Below, in pieces: positions 9,218 through 14,916 of a DNA stretch of 41,196 nucleotides. The notes beneath the pieces are model-generated. The model did not search any database, was not told the DNA's origin, and worked only from the letters and a program-made list of their open reading frames with translations. The translations under genes were made by a program, and so were the position numbers. This DNA is from Moraxellaceae bacterium REDSEA-S32_B1 (GTDB taxonomy: Bacteria; Pseudomonadota; Gammaproteobacteria; Pseudomonadales; Moraxellaceae), in contig LUOR01000019.1 of the NCBI GenBank assembly GCA_001626925.1, positions 1 through 41,196 on the forward strand, in the 5' to 3' direction. The stretch's first letter is position 1; each line of letters begins with the position of its first letter.

Positions 9218-9601
9218 ATGTCACGACAAGTTATCCATACCGAACATGCCCCTGCTGCGATTGGCACATATTCTCAAGCGATCTTGGTGAATAGTACGCT
9301 ATACCTTTCAGGGCAAATTGGCTTAGATCCATATAGCATGGAACTTGTAGATGGCATCGAAGCGCAAATCCGTCGTGTATTTGACAATATCAAAGCTGTT
9401 TGCACTGCCGCCGATGCAAGTTTGGCGGATATTGCGAAGTTAAACATTTTCCTGACTGATCTTTCTCACTTCCAACTGGTCAATCAGATCATGGGGGAAT
9501 ATTTTGCACAGCCATACCCTGCACGTGCTGCACTTGGTGTTGCAAGTCTTCCAAAAGGGGCATTGGTTGAAATGGACGGTATCGTTTGCATTGAGAAATA
9601 A
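9218..9601 (+). CDS. ridA: RidA family enamine/imine deaminase
   Basis: RidA hydrolyses reactive enamines and imines such as 2-aminoacrylate released by PLP enzymes, protecting them from damage. The 127-residue protein matches the family length. Visible family residues are Tyr18 (GTYSQA), the SGQIGLDP turn, Arg103 in YPARAALGV, which binds the substrate carboxylate, and Glu118 in LVEMDGIV. The ATG follows an AGGAGA ribosome site, 45 bases after spoT, so the two may share a transcript. Sometimes annotated tdcF or yjgF. Confidence 0.95.
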   Translation: MSRQVIHTEHAPAAIGTYSQAILVNSTLYLSGQIGLDPYSMELVDGIEAQIRRVFDNIKAVCTAADASLADIAKLNIFLTDLSHFQLVNQIMGEYFAQPYPARAALGVASLPKGALVEMDGIVCIEK

Positions 9602-9637
9602 GCCATTTTCTGCTTAAATTTACTGTTAGAATTACCT

Positions 9638-9685
9638 AAGATCATAAGTTTTCGATTAACGTCCAAATTATGATCTTTTTTTTCG
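9638..9685 (+). terminator. Long-loop terminator after ridA
   Basis: AAGATCATAA (9638-9647) pairs perfectly with TTATGATCTT (9668-9677) across a 20-base loop and is followed by a T-run. It probably ends the spoT-ridA transcript. Confidence 0.7.
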
Positions 9686-9717
9686 ATTAAATTTAACATA
9701 AAAAATAATGAACCATA

Positions 9718-9747
9718 TTGACAAACGATAACAATTATCACTAATAT
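9718..9747 (+). promoter_or_regulatory. bfd promoter with Fur box in its spacer
   Basis: A consensus TTGACA (9718-9723) and TAATAT (9742-9747) are spaced 18 bases apart. Between them, 9727-9745 reads GATAACAATTATCACTAAT, which matches the 19-base Fur consensus at about 13 positions. Fur-Fe would sit over the promoter and repress bfd when iron is sufficient, as known for bfd in other proteobacteria. Confidence 0.7.
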
Positions 9748-9779
9748 CACTTATCCAATTTACACATCAGGTTTGTTCG

Positions 9780-9974
9780 ATGTACGTTTGTTTATGCCGT
9801 GGTATTACCGACCAAGATATCAAAGATGCGATGCAAAATGGCGCAGAAAGTATTCGTGACGTCCGTGAAATGCTTGATCTCGGCACATGCTGTGGACGTT
9901 GTGTGCCTGAAGCAAAAACAATTATTTCAGAAGAGCTTGCGGAAATCGCAGCGCGCATCTCTGTTGCGGCTTAA
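9780..9974 (+). CDS. bfd: Bacterioferritin-associated ferredoxin
   Basis: Bfd docks on bacterioferritin near the heme and passes electrons to its core so stored iron can leave as Fe(II). The 64-residue protein has the [2Fe-2S] ligands Cys4 and Cys6 (VCLCRG) and Cys38 and Cys41 (CCGRC) in the spacing known for Bfd. Its promoter carries a Fur box, and bfr lies about 0.9 kb downstream, as expected for the partner. A Uma2-like gene on the other strand now separates the two. The start at 9780 gives the conserved MYVCLC beginning. Confidence 0.95.
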   Translation: MYVCLCRGITDQDIKDAMQNGAESIRDVREMLDLGTCCGRCVPEAKTIISEELAEIAARISVAA

Positions 9975-10040
9975 TACGATTTAGAAGCGAGCATTCCAAC
10001 CAAATAAAAATAAATAATCAAACTCACAAACTACTCCTCC

Positions 10041-10071
10041 CCCGCCACGACTCAAGGCGGGCTTATTTTTT
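10041..10071 (+). terminator. Terminator after bfd
   Basis: CCCGCC (10041-10046), a 9-base loop and GGCGGG (10056-10061) are followed by CTTATTTTTT. Good GC stem and T-run. Confidence 0.82.
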
Positions 10072-10143
10072 AATAATGTAGGTGTATTTCTTATCACGTA
10101 TTTACAATTTGTCCAAAGCTATTCAAAAATAAAGACGGTCGAT

Positions 10144-10692
10144 TTAAAAATCAATCCCATCATAAACATCAGCAACCGCCAGTTTTAAACCAACCGCCTG
10201 CACAATCAATTCATCGCCCATTTCATAATATTGCGGTTGCCAATCATCAAGACGACTACGAAGCTCCACCCACTGTCGGTCTTGATCAACCATCAGGTAC
10301 TCCTGCAAGGTTGGAATGAGTTGATACTGCTGTAGTTTGAAAGTTTTATCATAGCTCTTGGTTGATGCAGACAGCACCTCAACGATCAAAATTGGCGTTT
10401 CTAAAAAATACATATTGGGCGATAATTTTGAACAATCCACTAGCACATCAGGATAGTAGAAGTTTTCGGCAATGCGCACCTTCATATCATTCATAAAAGG
10501 ACGACAAGGCTTGCCTTTTAAATGATTACTTAAGGCAGTAAAAATATTCCCTGAAATCACATTATGTACAGCACTTGCACCCACCATGGCAAACACTTCA
10601 CCCTCAATCAATTCATGTTTGATGGTGCTGTTTAGCTCACCTTTAATATATTCTTGCTCATCTATACGATGTTTATTTGCAATGGTCATCAT
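10144..10692 (-). CDS. Uma2 family (DUF820) PD-(D/E)XK endonuclease-like protein
   Basis: The 182-residue protein has the Uma2 layout: an N-terminal RIDEQEYIKGELNSTIKHELIEGE segment, then FYYPDVLVDCS and PILIVEVLSAST. The Asp of PDVLV and the Glu of VEVLS are the expected PD-(D/E)XK metal ligands. Proteins of this family are abundant in cyanobacteria and scattered elsewhere; their biological role is not established, though a nuclease fold is clear. Two adjacent ATGs (10692 and 10689) are possible starts. It is a single gene between bfd and bfr on the opposite strand, so it is probably an accessory insertion. Confidence 0.85.
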   Translation of the reverse strand: MMTIANKHRIDEQEYIKGELNSTIKHELIEGEVFAMVGASAVHNVISGNIFTALSNHLKGKPCRPFMNDMKVRIAENFYYPDVLVDCSKLSPNMYFLETPILIVEVLSASTKSYDKTFKLQQYQLIPTLQEYLMVDQDRQWVELRSRLDDWQPQYYEMGDELIVQAVGLKLAVADVYDGIDF

Positions 10693-10899
10693 CCACCTGC
10701 GTGGTATTGTTCAGTTCTAAATCAATATAGCACAGTCACTTGAAATGGCATATTTCAGATACACGATAATTTTTTGTTCACAGCCATATTCATTTTTATT
10801 CTCATTTGCTGTTCTAAAAAGTCCTCGCACCATGGCTTTGAAACGCTTAGACTATTTATAAATTAAGATTTTGAAATTTTTATATTTTGGAGTGGTGAT

Positions 10900-11370
10900 A
10901 TGCAAGGTAGTAAGCAAGTCATTCAACAGTTGAACCAAGTGCTTTTTCATGAGTTGACTGCGATCAATCAATATTTTTTGCATTCACGCATGTTTAACGA
11001 CTGGGGCATTGAGGGCTTAGGCGAAGCGGAATATAAAGAATCCATCCGTCAGATGAAGCATGCAGATAAAGTCATCGAGCGCATTCTGTTCTTAGAAGGT
11101 CTGCCAAATCTCCAACATCTCGGCAAGCTCTATATTGGGCAACATACCGAAGAAGTGTTGAAGTGTGATGTGCGCAAGGTCAAAGAAAATATCGAAGCGT
11201 TACAATCTGCGATCAAAATGGCTGAGCAAGAGATGGACTATGTGACTCGTGACTTGCTTCGTAGCATTTTAGAGAAAGATGAAGACTATCTCGACTGGGC
11301 GGATACACAGCTTGATCTGATTGGCAAAGTCGGTATTGAAAACTTTATTCAGAAAAATATGGAAGAGTAA
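10900..11370 (+). CDS. bfr: Bacterioferritin, heme-ligand-retaining subunit lacking most ferroxidase ligands
   Basis: The 156-residue protein aligns with Escherichia coli Bfr without gaps over its length. The heme ligand Met52 is kept, as are Glu18 and His54, but the other ferroxidase ligands differ: Gln51 (E51), Val94 (E94), Asp127 (E127) and Tyr130 (H130). The protein should therefore bind heme at the dimer interface but oxidise iron poorly, like the heme-type subunits of two-subunit bacterioferritins described in Pseudomonas putida and Neisseria. A partner with an intact ferroxidase site would be expected elsewhere. A GGAGTGG ribosome site precedes the ATG. The last ~110 bases of the gene recur twice downstream, so the present 3' end may have been replaced by recombination. 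Confidence 0.95.
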   Translation: MQGSKQVIQQLNQVLFHELTAINQYFLHSRMFNDWGIEGLGEAEYKESIRQMKHADKVIERILFLEGLPNLQHLGKLYIGQHTEEVLKCDVRKVKENIEALQSAIKMAEQEMDYVTRDLLRSILEKDEDYLDWADTQLDLIGKVGIENFIQKNMEE

Positions 11371-11420
11371 TAAGTTTTACTTCTTTCTAAAATTCCTTGA
11401 TAATTCAATTGGTTTTTACA
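11262..11420 (+). repeat. bfr 3'-end direct repeat, copy R1 (in the intact gene)
   Basis: From TAGCATTTTAGAG in the last quarter of bfr to a degraded terminator hairpin at about 11394-11416. Over 11262-11400 it matches R2 (12371-12509) with about six differences. The CCTTGA arm of the terminator survives but its partner arm is altered (TCAATTGG), so termination here may be poor. Confidence 0.9.
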
Positions 11421-11537
11421 TTAATCTTGAATTATTGTTTTTGCAGTAGTCAGTCTAAGTTAAAACAATCCAGCTATTTTATATAAGTGATACTCATTAT
11501 CCTTCAATAATAAAACTTTGAAGTCCTTCAGTATCAA

Positions 11538-11912
11538 CTAAGTCGGATTGTTTTTAATATATGCTTGCAAACGTTCTTTGTAGTTTTGAATAAAATTAGC
11601 CAACTCCTCGACATCAATGATATTTAATTGCCCAATATGTTTTCCACTTTTTAATATGTCCAAAAAATCAAAGCGCATTGTGCTACGAATATCGATGTAA
11701 GATGGTTTTTTCAAGCCTGCCTGCCTCCAATTGCGAATCGGATAATATTGCAACTTTATATAATCCGATTTGTCTTGGTACTGACTGGTAATCGAATCTA
11801 ACAATACAATGGTTAAATTCTCTTTACCAATCTCAACCGTATAGCGAACCTTCCCATTGACTGGATCTGAAGCAAATTTCACAAAAATTTGATAAATATC
11901 TCCAACCGCCAT
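11538..11912 (-). CDS. Unassigned protein, probable toxin partner of the Phd-like gene
   Basis: I do not recognise this 124-residue protein with certainty. It begins MAVGDIYQIFVKF and has KVRYTVEIGKENLTIVLLDS and LKKPSYIDIRSTMRFDF, a beta-rich N-terminal half and a helical C-terminus (LANFIQNYKERLQAYIK). The beta-rich part with the KPSYIDI segment is reminiscent of small MazF/PemK-like barrels, but no catalytic motif can be assigned. It follows the Phd-like antitoxin by 5 bases on the same strand, the usual antitoxin-toxin order, so a toxin role is inferred from position. The pair is enclosed between bfr 3'-end repeats R1 and R2. Confidence 0.6.
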   Translation of the reverse strand: MAVGDIYQIFVKFASDPVNGKVRYTVEIGKENLTIVLLDSITSQYQDKSDYIKLQYYPIRNWRQAGLKKPSYIDIRSTMRFDFLDILKSGKHIGQLNIIDVEELANFIQNYKERLQAYIKNNPT

Positions 11913-11917
11913 GCTTA

Positions 11918-12229
11918 TTAACCTTCTTCTTCCTCAAACACTTCCTTTTCATTCAAAACCATCTGTTTGATTGGTTGACTCGTTAACTGAGCGATGTCTA
12001 AAAGATTACACACCATTTGTTGTCCCAACTGTTCTCGACGAGCAGTTTCAACAATTTGCTGCATGTGTTGAAATTCTTCAAAACTGAGCACAACCGCTTC
12101 TGGCGTATTGTTTGTGCAGACATAAATTGGTTGATGATGATCTTTGATACTTTGAACAATTTTGCTCCAAGATTTGCGAACATCCGTTGCAGAAACAGTC
12201 GCACCATGAATAAAAGTTAATCTTCCCAT
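11918..12229 (-). CDS. Phd/YefM-like antitoxin
   Basis: The 103-residue protein has a Phd/YefM layout: an N-terminal DNA-binding part with TVSATDVRKSWSKIVQSIKD and the AVVLSFEEFQHM segment typical of these antitoxins, then a charged C-terminal tail (NEKEVFEEEEG) likely to bind the toxin. The frame is open to an ATG at 12259, but that ATG overlaps a good extended -10 (TGGTACAAT, TACAAT at 12258-12263), so the ATG at 12229 with a GAGG ribosome site is preferred. It would neutralise the product of the next gene and repress its own operon. No clear operator palindrome was seen upstream. Confidence 0.72.
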   Translation of the reverse strand: MGRLTFIHGATVSATDVRKSWSKIVQSIKDHHQPIYVCTNNTPEAVVLSFEEFQHMQQIVETARREQLGQQMVCNLLDIAQLTSQPIKQMVLNEKEVFEEEEG

Positions 12230-12257
12230 ATCCAAGACCTCACATTTAATGATCAAC

Positions 12258-12266
12258 ATTGTACCA
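12258..12266 (-). promoter_or_regulatory. Extended -10 promoter of the Phd-like module
   Basis: TGGTACAAT on the minus strand (TACAAT at 12258-12263) forms an extended -10. Transcription would start near 12251, which rules out the ATG at 12259 and supports the one at 12229. Confidence 0.5.
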
Positions 12267-12342
12267 TATTTGACACAAAGTATTACTACAGTTTAAGATT
12301 AGCATTTTGTGGAAAGTAACGATTTCACTTCATCTTGAGACA

Positions 12343-12375
12343 ACAATGTCGTATTTGCAAGCCGATAGGTTAGCA
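12343..12375 (+). repeat. 33-bp promoter-derived repeat in front of R2
   Basis: Identical to 13206-13238. It contains TTGCAA and one half of the operator palindrome of the HigBA-like promoter (minus strand), but the other half and the -10 are missing here. It is a fossil of a second copy of that promoter joined to a bfr 3' end. Confidence 0.85.
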
Positions 12376-12529
12376 TCTTAGAGAAAGATGAAGACTATCT
12401 CGACTGGGCAGATACACAGCTTGATCTGATTGGCAAAGTCGGTATCGAAAACTTTATTCAGAAGAATATAGAAGAGTAATAAGTTTTACTTCTTTCTAAA
12501 ATCCCTTGAGAAATCAAGGGATTTTTTAC
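12371..12529 (+). repeat. bfr 3'-end direct repeat, copy R2 with intact terminator
   Basis: A second copy of the bfr C-terminal coding end, encoding the last ~35 residues with Met to Ile near the end, stop TAATAA and the downstream sequence. It has no start and cannot make Bfr. About 96% identical to R1 over 139 bases. It is 1,109 bases downstream of R1. Confidence 0.9.
12503..12527 (+). terminator. bfr-type terminator carried by R2
   Basis: CCCTTGA, loop GAAA, TCAAGGG, then ATTTTTT. Perfect 7-base stem with a GNRA-type tetraloop. Probably the ancestral bfr terminator, of which R1 has a degraded version. Confidence 0.85.
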
Positions 12530-12546
12530 TAATGTCAAATAATTAC

Positions 12547-12861
12547 TCAAACAATTAAAGTTTTTATTGCTTGAGGATTTTGAATACATAGCTTAATTAA
12601 GGTTTTCGCAGCTCCAGACGGATTGCGTTTACCTTGCTCCCATGCTTCGAGTGTACGTTTGGAAATATCCAACATTTTAGCAAATTCGACTTGTGTTAAG
12701 CCTATTTTTTTTCGAGCTAAAGCAACATCGGTTTCACTGACAACAGTCCGTTTCGCAACATTACCTGCAAGCATATCGTCTATGCCTTGCAAAATTTCAG
12801 CTTCAATATCTCGATTCGCTTCAAATGCTTCAAGCTCTTTGTCAGTCATTAAACGAGGCAT
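12547..12861 (-). CDS. HigA/NadS-type HTH antitoxin
   Basis: The 104-residue protein ends in an Xre-type helix-turn-helix: IGLTQVEFAKMLDISKRTLE followed by AWEQGKRNPSG. Its N-terminal half (TDKELEAFEANRDIEAEILQGIDDM) resembles the toxin-binding part of HigA/NadS antitoxins. In this family the toxin gene comes first, and here the broken toxin frame runs 20 bases into the antitoxin start. The gene is intact. It would bind the palindrome at 13200-13218 and repress its operon. It could persist after loss of the toxin as an orphan regulator or through polymorphic cross-neutralisation. Confidence 0.85.
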   Translation of the reverse strand: MPRLMTDKELEAFEANRDIEAEILQGIDDMLAGNVAKRTVVSETDVALARKKIGLTQVEFAKMLDISKRTLEAWEQGKRNPSGAAKTLIKLCIQNPQAIKTLIV

Positions 12862-13174
12862 TTAATTTCTCCACTAATAGATTAAGCGTTTTCTTGCTCA
12901 GTTGAGTCACTTCTTTTTTGCTATAAAGTGTGAGCAACTATATTTCACCATTTGCCAAACGGTTAAAGTAAATCACCCGAACACCGCCACGTTTGCCCTT
13001 GCCTCCACTGACCCATCTAATTTTTCGTATACCGCCTGATTTTGGTTCAACATCACCTGCTTCAGGATTTACAGCCAAATAAGTTTTAAAGTCTTCGTAT
13101 TCTTCTTCCGTCCAATAGATGGTAGCGTATTTAGAAAATAAAGGGGTTTCGCAAATTGTATACATACAGACCAT
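12842..13174 (-). pseudogene. HigB/RelE-like toxin interrupted by an amber codon
   Basis: The frame encodes MYTICETPLFSKYATIYWTE at its start (ATG at 13165; an ATG at 13174 is also in frame) and the RelE-fold core segments GGIRKIRWVSGGKGKRGGVR and VIYFNRLANGEI. Then comes TAG at 12938-12940 where this family has the Trp of GEIWLLT. After the TAG the same frame continues LLTLYSKKEVTQLSKKTLNL and on to a TGA at 12842-12844. The interruption is therefore a single nonsense change, not a frameshift. The truncated 75-78-residue product lacks the C-terminal part that usually holds catalytic residues, so the toxin is probably inactive unless the amber codon is suppressed. Confidence 0.82.
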
Positions 13175-13194
13175 GAATACGATGAGATAGAATT

Positions 13195-13223
13195 ATTTTA
13201 ATACGACAATGTCGTATTTGCAA
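13195..13223 (-). promoter_or_regulatory. Autoregulated promoter of the HigBA-like module, operator in the spacer
   Basis: On the minus strand TTGCAA (13218-13223), a 17-base spacer and TAAAAT (13195-13200). The spacer is ATACGACATTGTCGTAT, an exact palindrome apart from its central base; with flanks it is 19 bases (13200-13218). A repressor bound there would shut the promoter. Typical of type II toxin-antitoxin autoregulation. Confidence 0.65.
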
Positions 13224-13238
13224 GCCGATAGGTTAGCA
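13206..13238 (+). repeat. 33-bp promoter-derived repeat in front of R3
   Basis: Identical to 12343-12375. Here it is part of the complete HigBA-like promoter, joined directly to the bfr 3'-end copy R3. Confidence 0.85.
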
Positions 13239-13345
13239 ACTTGGAGAAAGATGAAGACTATCTCGACTGGGCGGATACGCAGCTTGATCTAATTGGAAAA
13301 GTTGGTATTGAAAACTTTATTCAGAAAAATATGGAAGAGGAATAA
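13234..13345 (+). repeat. bfr 3'-end direct repeat, copy R3
   Basis: Third copy of the bfr end, still in frame (LEKDEDYLDWADTQLDLIGK through NMEEE, stop TAA at 13343-13345). Compared with R1 nearly all differences are silent (ACG/ACA, CTA/CTG, GGA/GGC, GTT/GTC), so this copy diverged while coding. It leads straight into the shared bfr/pilA terminator and may be the original 3' end of the resident gene. Confidence 0.88.
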
Positions 13346-13357
13346 TTTTTCATTTGC

Positions 13358-13387
13358 AAAAAAAATCCCGCATTAAGCGGGATTTTT
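13358..13387. terminator. Bidirectional terminator between the bfr region and pilA
   Basis: An A-run, TCCCGC (13366-13371), loop ATTAA, GCGGGA (13377-13382) and a T-run. Works in both directions; it ends pilA on the minus strand. Confidence 0.9.
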
Positions 13388-13401
13388 ACAAGACTTTCAA
13401 A

Positions 13402-13887
13402 TTAACTTGCCGCAGTAATAGTTGCACCTGCTGTACACGTTTTAGGAGCAAGTTTTTCAACTGCACTTGTATTACACGCCCAAGCACCAGCGACTCCAGC
13501 AGTAGTATCAGCACTTCTTTTCCACTGAATTTTTAAACCATTTACCTGCGTAGAACCTTTAATTGTACATTCAATTGATGCAGCTCCAGTAGCTAGAACA
13601 GTTACGTCAAACGCACTACAACGTGCAGTTGATGCACCAGGCAAACCTAAAGCTTGTAGTTTTGCAGCAGTATTACCTGATAAAGCCGTTGCTTCTGTTG
13701 TACTTATACCTTGAGCAAGTTTTTCTTCAATATTTACTTTGATCGGTGAAATCTCAGCTAAGCCAGCAGCAACTTGAGAGCGAGCTGTGTAATCCTGATA
13801 CGCAGGAATCGCAATCGCTGCCAAGATACCGATGATCGCTACAACGATCATGAGTTCGATTAATGTAAAACCCTTTTGAGCGTTCAT
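13402..13887 (-). CDS. pilA: Major type IV pilin PilA
   Basis: PilA is the subunit of the pilus shaft used for twitching and DNA uptake. The 161-residue prepilin has the short leader MNAQKG and mature start [20 protein letters not shown], cleaved by PilD after Gly6, with Glu5. The C-terminal disulfide loop is probably formed by the Cys in GAWACNTS and the one in PKTC. The frame extends to 13971, but the ATG at 13887 has a GGGAG ribosome site and the conserved leader. It ends in Ser, the residue glycosylated by TfpO in some Acinetobacter pilins; no tfpO gene follows here. Expression should be sigma-54 dependent (site at 13956-13970). Confidence 0.96.
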   Translation of the reverse strand: MNAQKGFTLIELMIVVAIIGILAAIAIPAYQDYTARSQVAAGLAEISPIKVNIEEKLAQGISTTEATALSGNTAAKLQALGLPGASTARCSAFDVTVLATGAASIECTIKGSTQVNGLKIQWKRSADTTAGVAGAWACNTSAVEKLAPKTCTAGATITAAS

Positions 13888-13955
13888 ATTTTTTCTCCCT
13901 AGAGAATAGTTAGTTTTGTCGCTTATTAGCGTTGTTTCGCTATGTTTGTAATATT

Positions 13956-13970
13956 GCATAAGTTGTGCCA
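13956..13970 (-). promoter_or_regulatory. Sigma-54 promoter of pilA
   Basis: TGGCACAACTTATGC on the minus strand matches the TGGCACG-N4-TTGC consensus, with GG and GC exactly 10 bases apart and two mismatches. Transcription would start about 55 bases before the pilA ATG. PilS/PilR with RpoN drive pilA in related bacteria. Confidence 0.82.
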
Positions 13971-14043
13971 ACTTTATGCTAATTCAGATTTATATTATAA
14001 AACAAACTCTTAAACAACCCATTTTTAAAATTATTTGTAGCTC

Positions 14044-14059
14044 CGTGATTTTTATCACA
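14044..14059. promoter_or_regulatory. Crp/Vfr-like site upstream of pilA
   Basis: CGTGA-N6-TCACA with perfect GTGA/TCAC half-sites, about 75 bases upstream of the sigma-54 element. Vfr/Crp-family regulators control pili in Pseudomonas; binding here is a prediction. Confidence 0.5.
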
Positions 14060-14076
14060 TTTTACTCGCAATAGAT

Positions 14077-14091
14077 TGACAATATTTGTCA
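14077..14091. promoter_or_regulatory. Dyad upstream of pilA, candidate PilR enhancer
   Basis: TGACAATATTTGTCA: 6-base arms around TAT. It contains TGTC half-sites like those bound by PilR in Pseudomonas and lies about 107 bases upstream of the sigma-54 element, a normal enhancer distance. Confidence 0.45.
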
Positions 14092-14174
14092 CTATTTAGC
14101 TTTTTATATCATTCTTCTTCTGAGCCCAACTCAAGTCCACGGTACATTCAAAAAAGTGATCAACTATTTTTAAG

Positions 14175-14882
14175 TTATTTTATCGATTGATAGAGTTGAT
14201 CTAAAACCGTGTTTAATAAGTGCCGTGCATAATCCAATGAAATATCGAGTTCTTGCGTTGCAATCTCACTATACTTTTGCGGTTGCTGTTTGATTTGACG
14301 ATACGCTTTATCCAAACCATGCCATATGGCTTTTTGACCATAGTGTTCTTCAGCCTGATGCCAAGCTTGTTCTGGAATCTCTCCCCATTGATTAAACATC
14401 GCAAGTAGATCAAATATATCCTTGTAGGGTGGTGTATTGTAGCGATCAGCATTTGCCAAAAGCTTCGTGAGATAACACGATGTTCGATCAATCGCAGGCA
14501 CAGGAAAAGTATCTTGAGTGTCTACATTGATCAGTTCATCCAAAAAGAAGACAAACTCAAGCTTAATCACAATATCTTGATCAGAAATAAAGCATCGGAC
14601 TGCATCTCGATCGGCGCGTATGTCTCGTGGATAATTAAAATCCTGCCTGACCAAATCTCCCAAAGTGGTTTCTGTCACCACCGAGCGCACCGCTCGAAAA
14701 GCATTTTTTCCAACACAGAAAAAATCAATGTCTACCGATTGGCGATATTCGTCCAACTCTAAGGCGATCCGTGTACCACCACCAAATAAAATGCAATGAT
14801 CGTTTAGATAACTCGAATTGAACTGCTGTAAAACTTGATGTAATCGCTGATGATATGTTCTTTTATATTGAGTTTTCATCAT
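14175..14882 (-). CDS. AbiEii-like nucleotidyltransferase
   Basis: The 235-residue protein carries the nucleotidyltransferase signature of the AbiEii/AbiGii toxin family (DUF1814): ILFGGGTRIALEL at about 31-43 and QSVDIDFFC at 48-56, with Asp51 and Asp53 as the metal-binding pair, and a later KLEFVFF and YLTKLLANADRY...KDIFDLL segment typical of the family. Such enzymes act as toxins in type IV toxin-antitoxin and abortive-infection systems by nucleotidylating targets such as tRNA. The ATG at 14882 with an AAGG ribosome site is chosen over the TTG at 14900. It follows a 68-residue partner gene by about 34 bases. Confidence 0.8.
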   Translation of the reverse strand: MMKTQYKRTYHQRLHQVLQQFNSSYLNDHCILFGGGTRIALELDEYRQSVDIDFFCVGKNAFRAVRSVVTETTLGDLVRQDFNYPRDIRADRDAVRCFISDQDIVIKLEFVFFLDELINVDTQDTFPVPAIDRTSCYLTKLLANADRYNTPPYKDIFDLLAMFNQWGEIPEQAWHQAEEHYGQKAIWHGLDKAYRQIKQQPQKYSEIATQELDISLDYARHLLNTVLDQLYQSIK

Positions 14883-14916
14883 CAAAACCTTGCTGATCAA
14901 TATTAGGGTCTGTTGA

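Noticed and set aside
9691..9701. ATTTAACATAA, identical to the XerD half-site of Acinetobacter plasmid dif modules
   Set aside because: No matching XerC half-site follows after 6 bases, and it lies in AT-rich sequence at the ridA terminator; chance is likely.
11262..13345. Reading the three bfr-end copies as a CRISPR array or insertion sequence
   Set aside because: Repeats are about 110-160 bases at unequal spacing, encode protein, and there are no terminal inverted repeats, transposase or target duplications.
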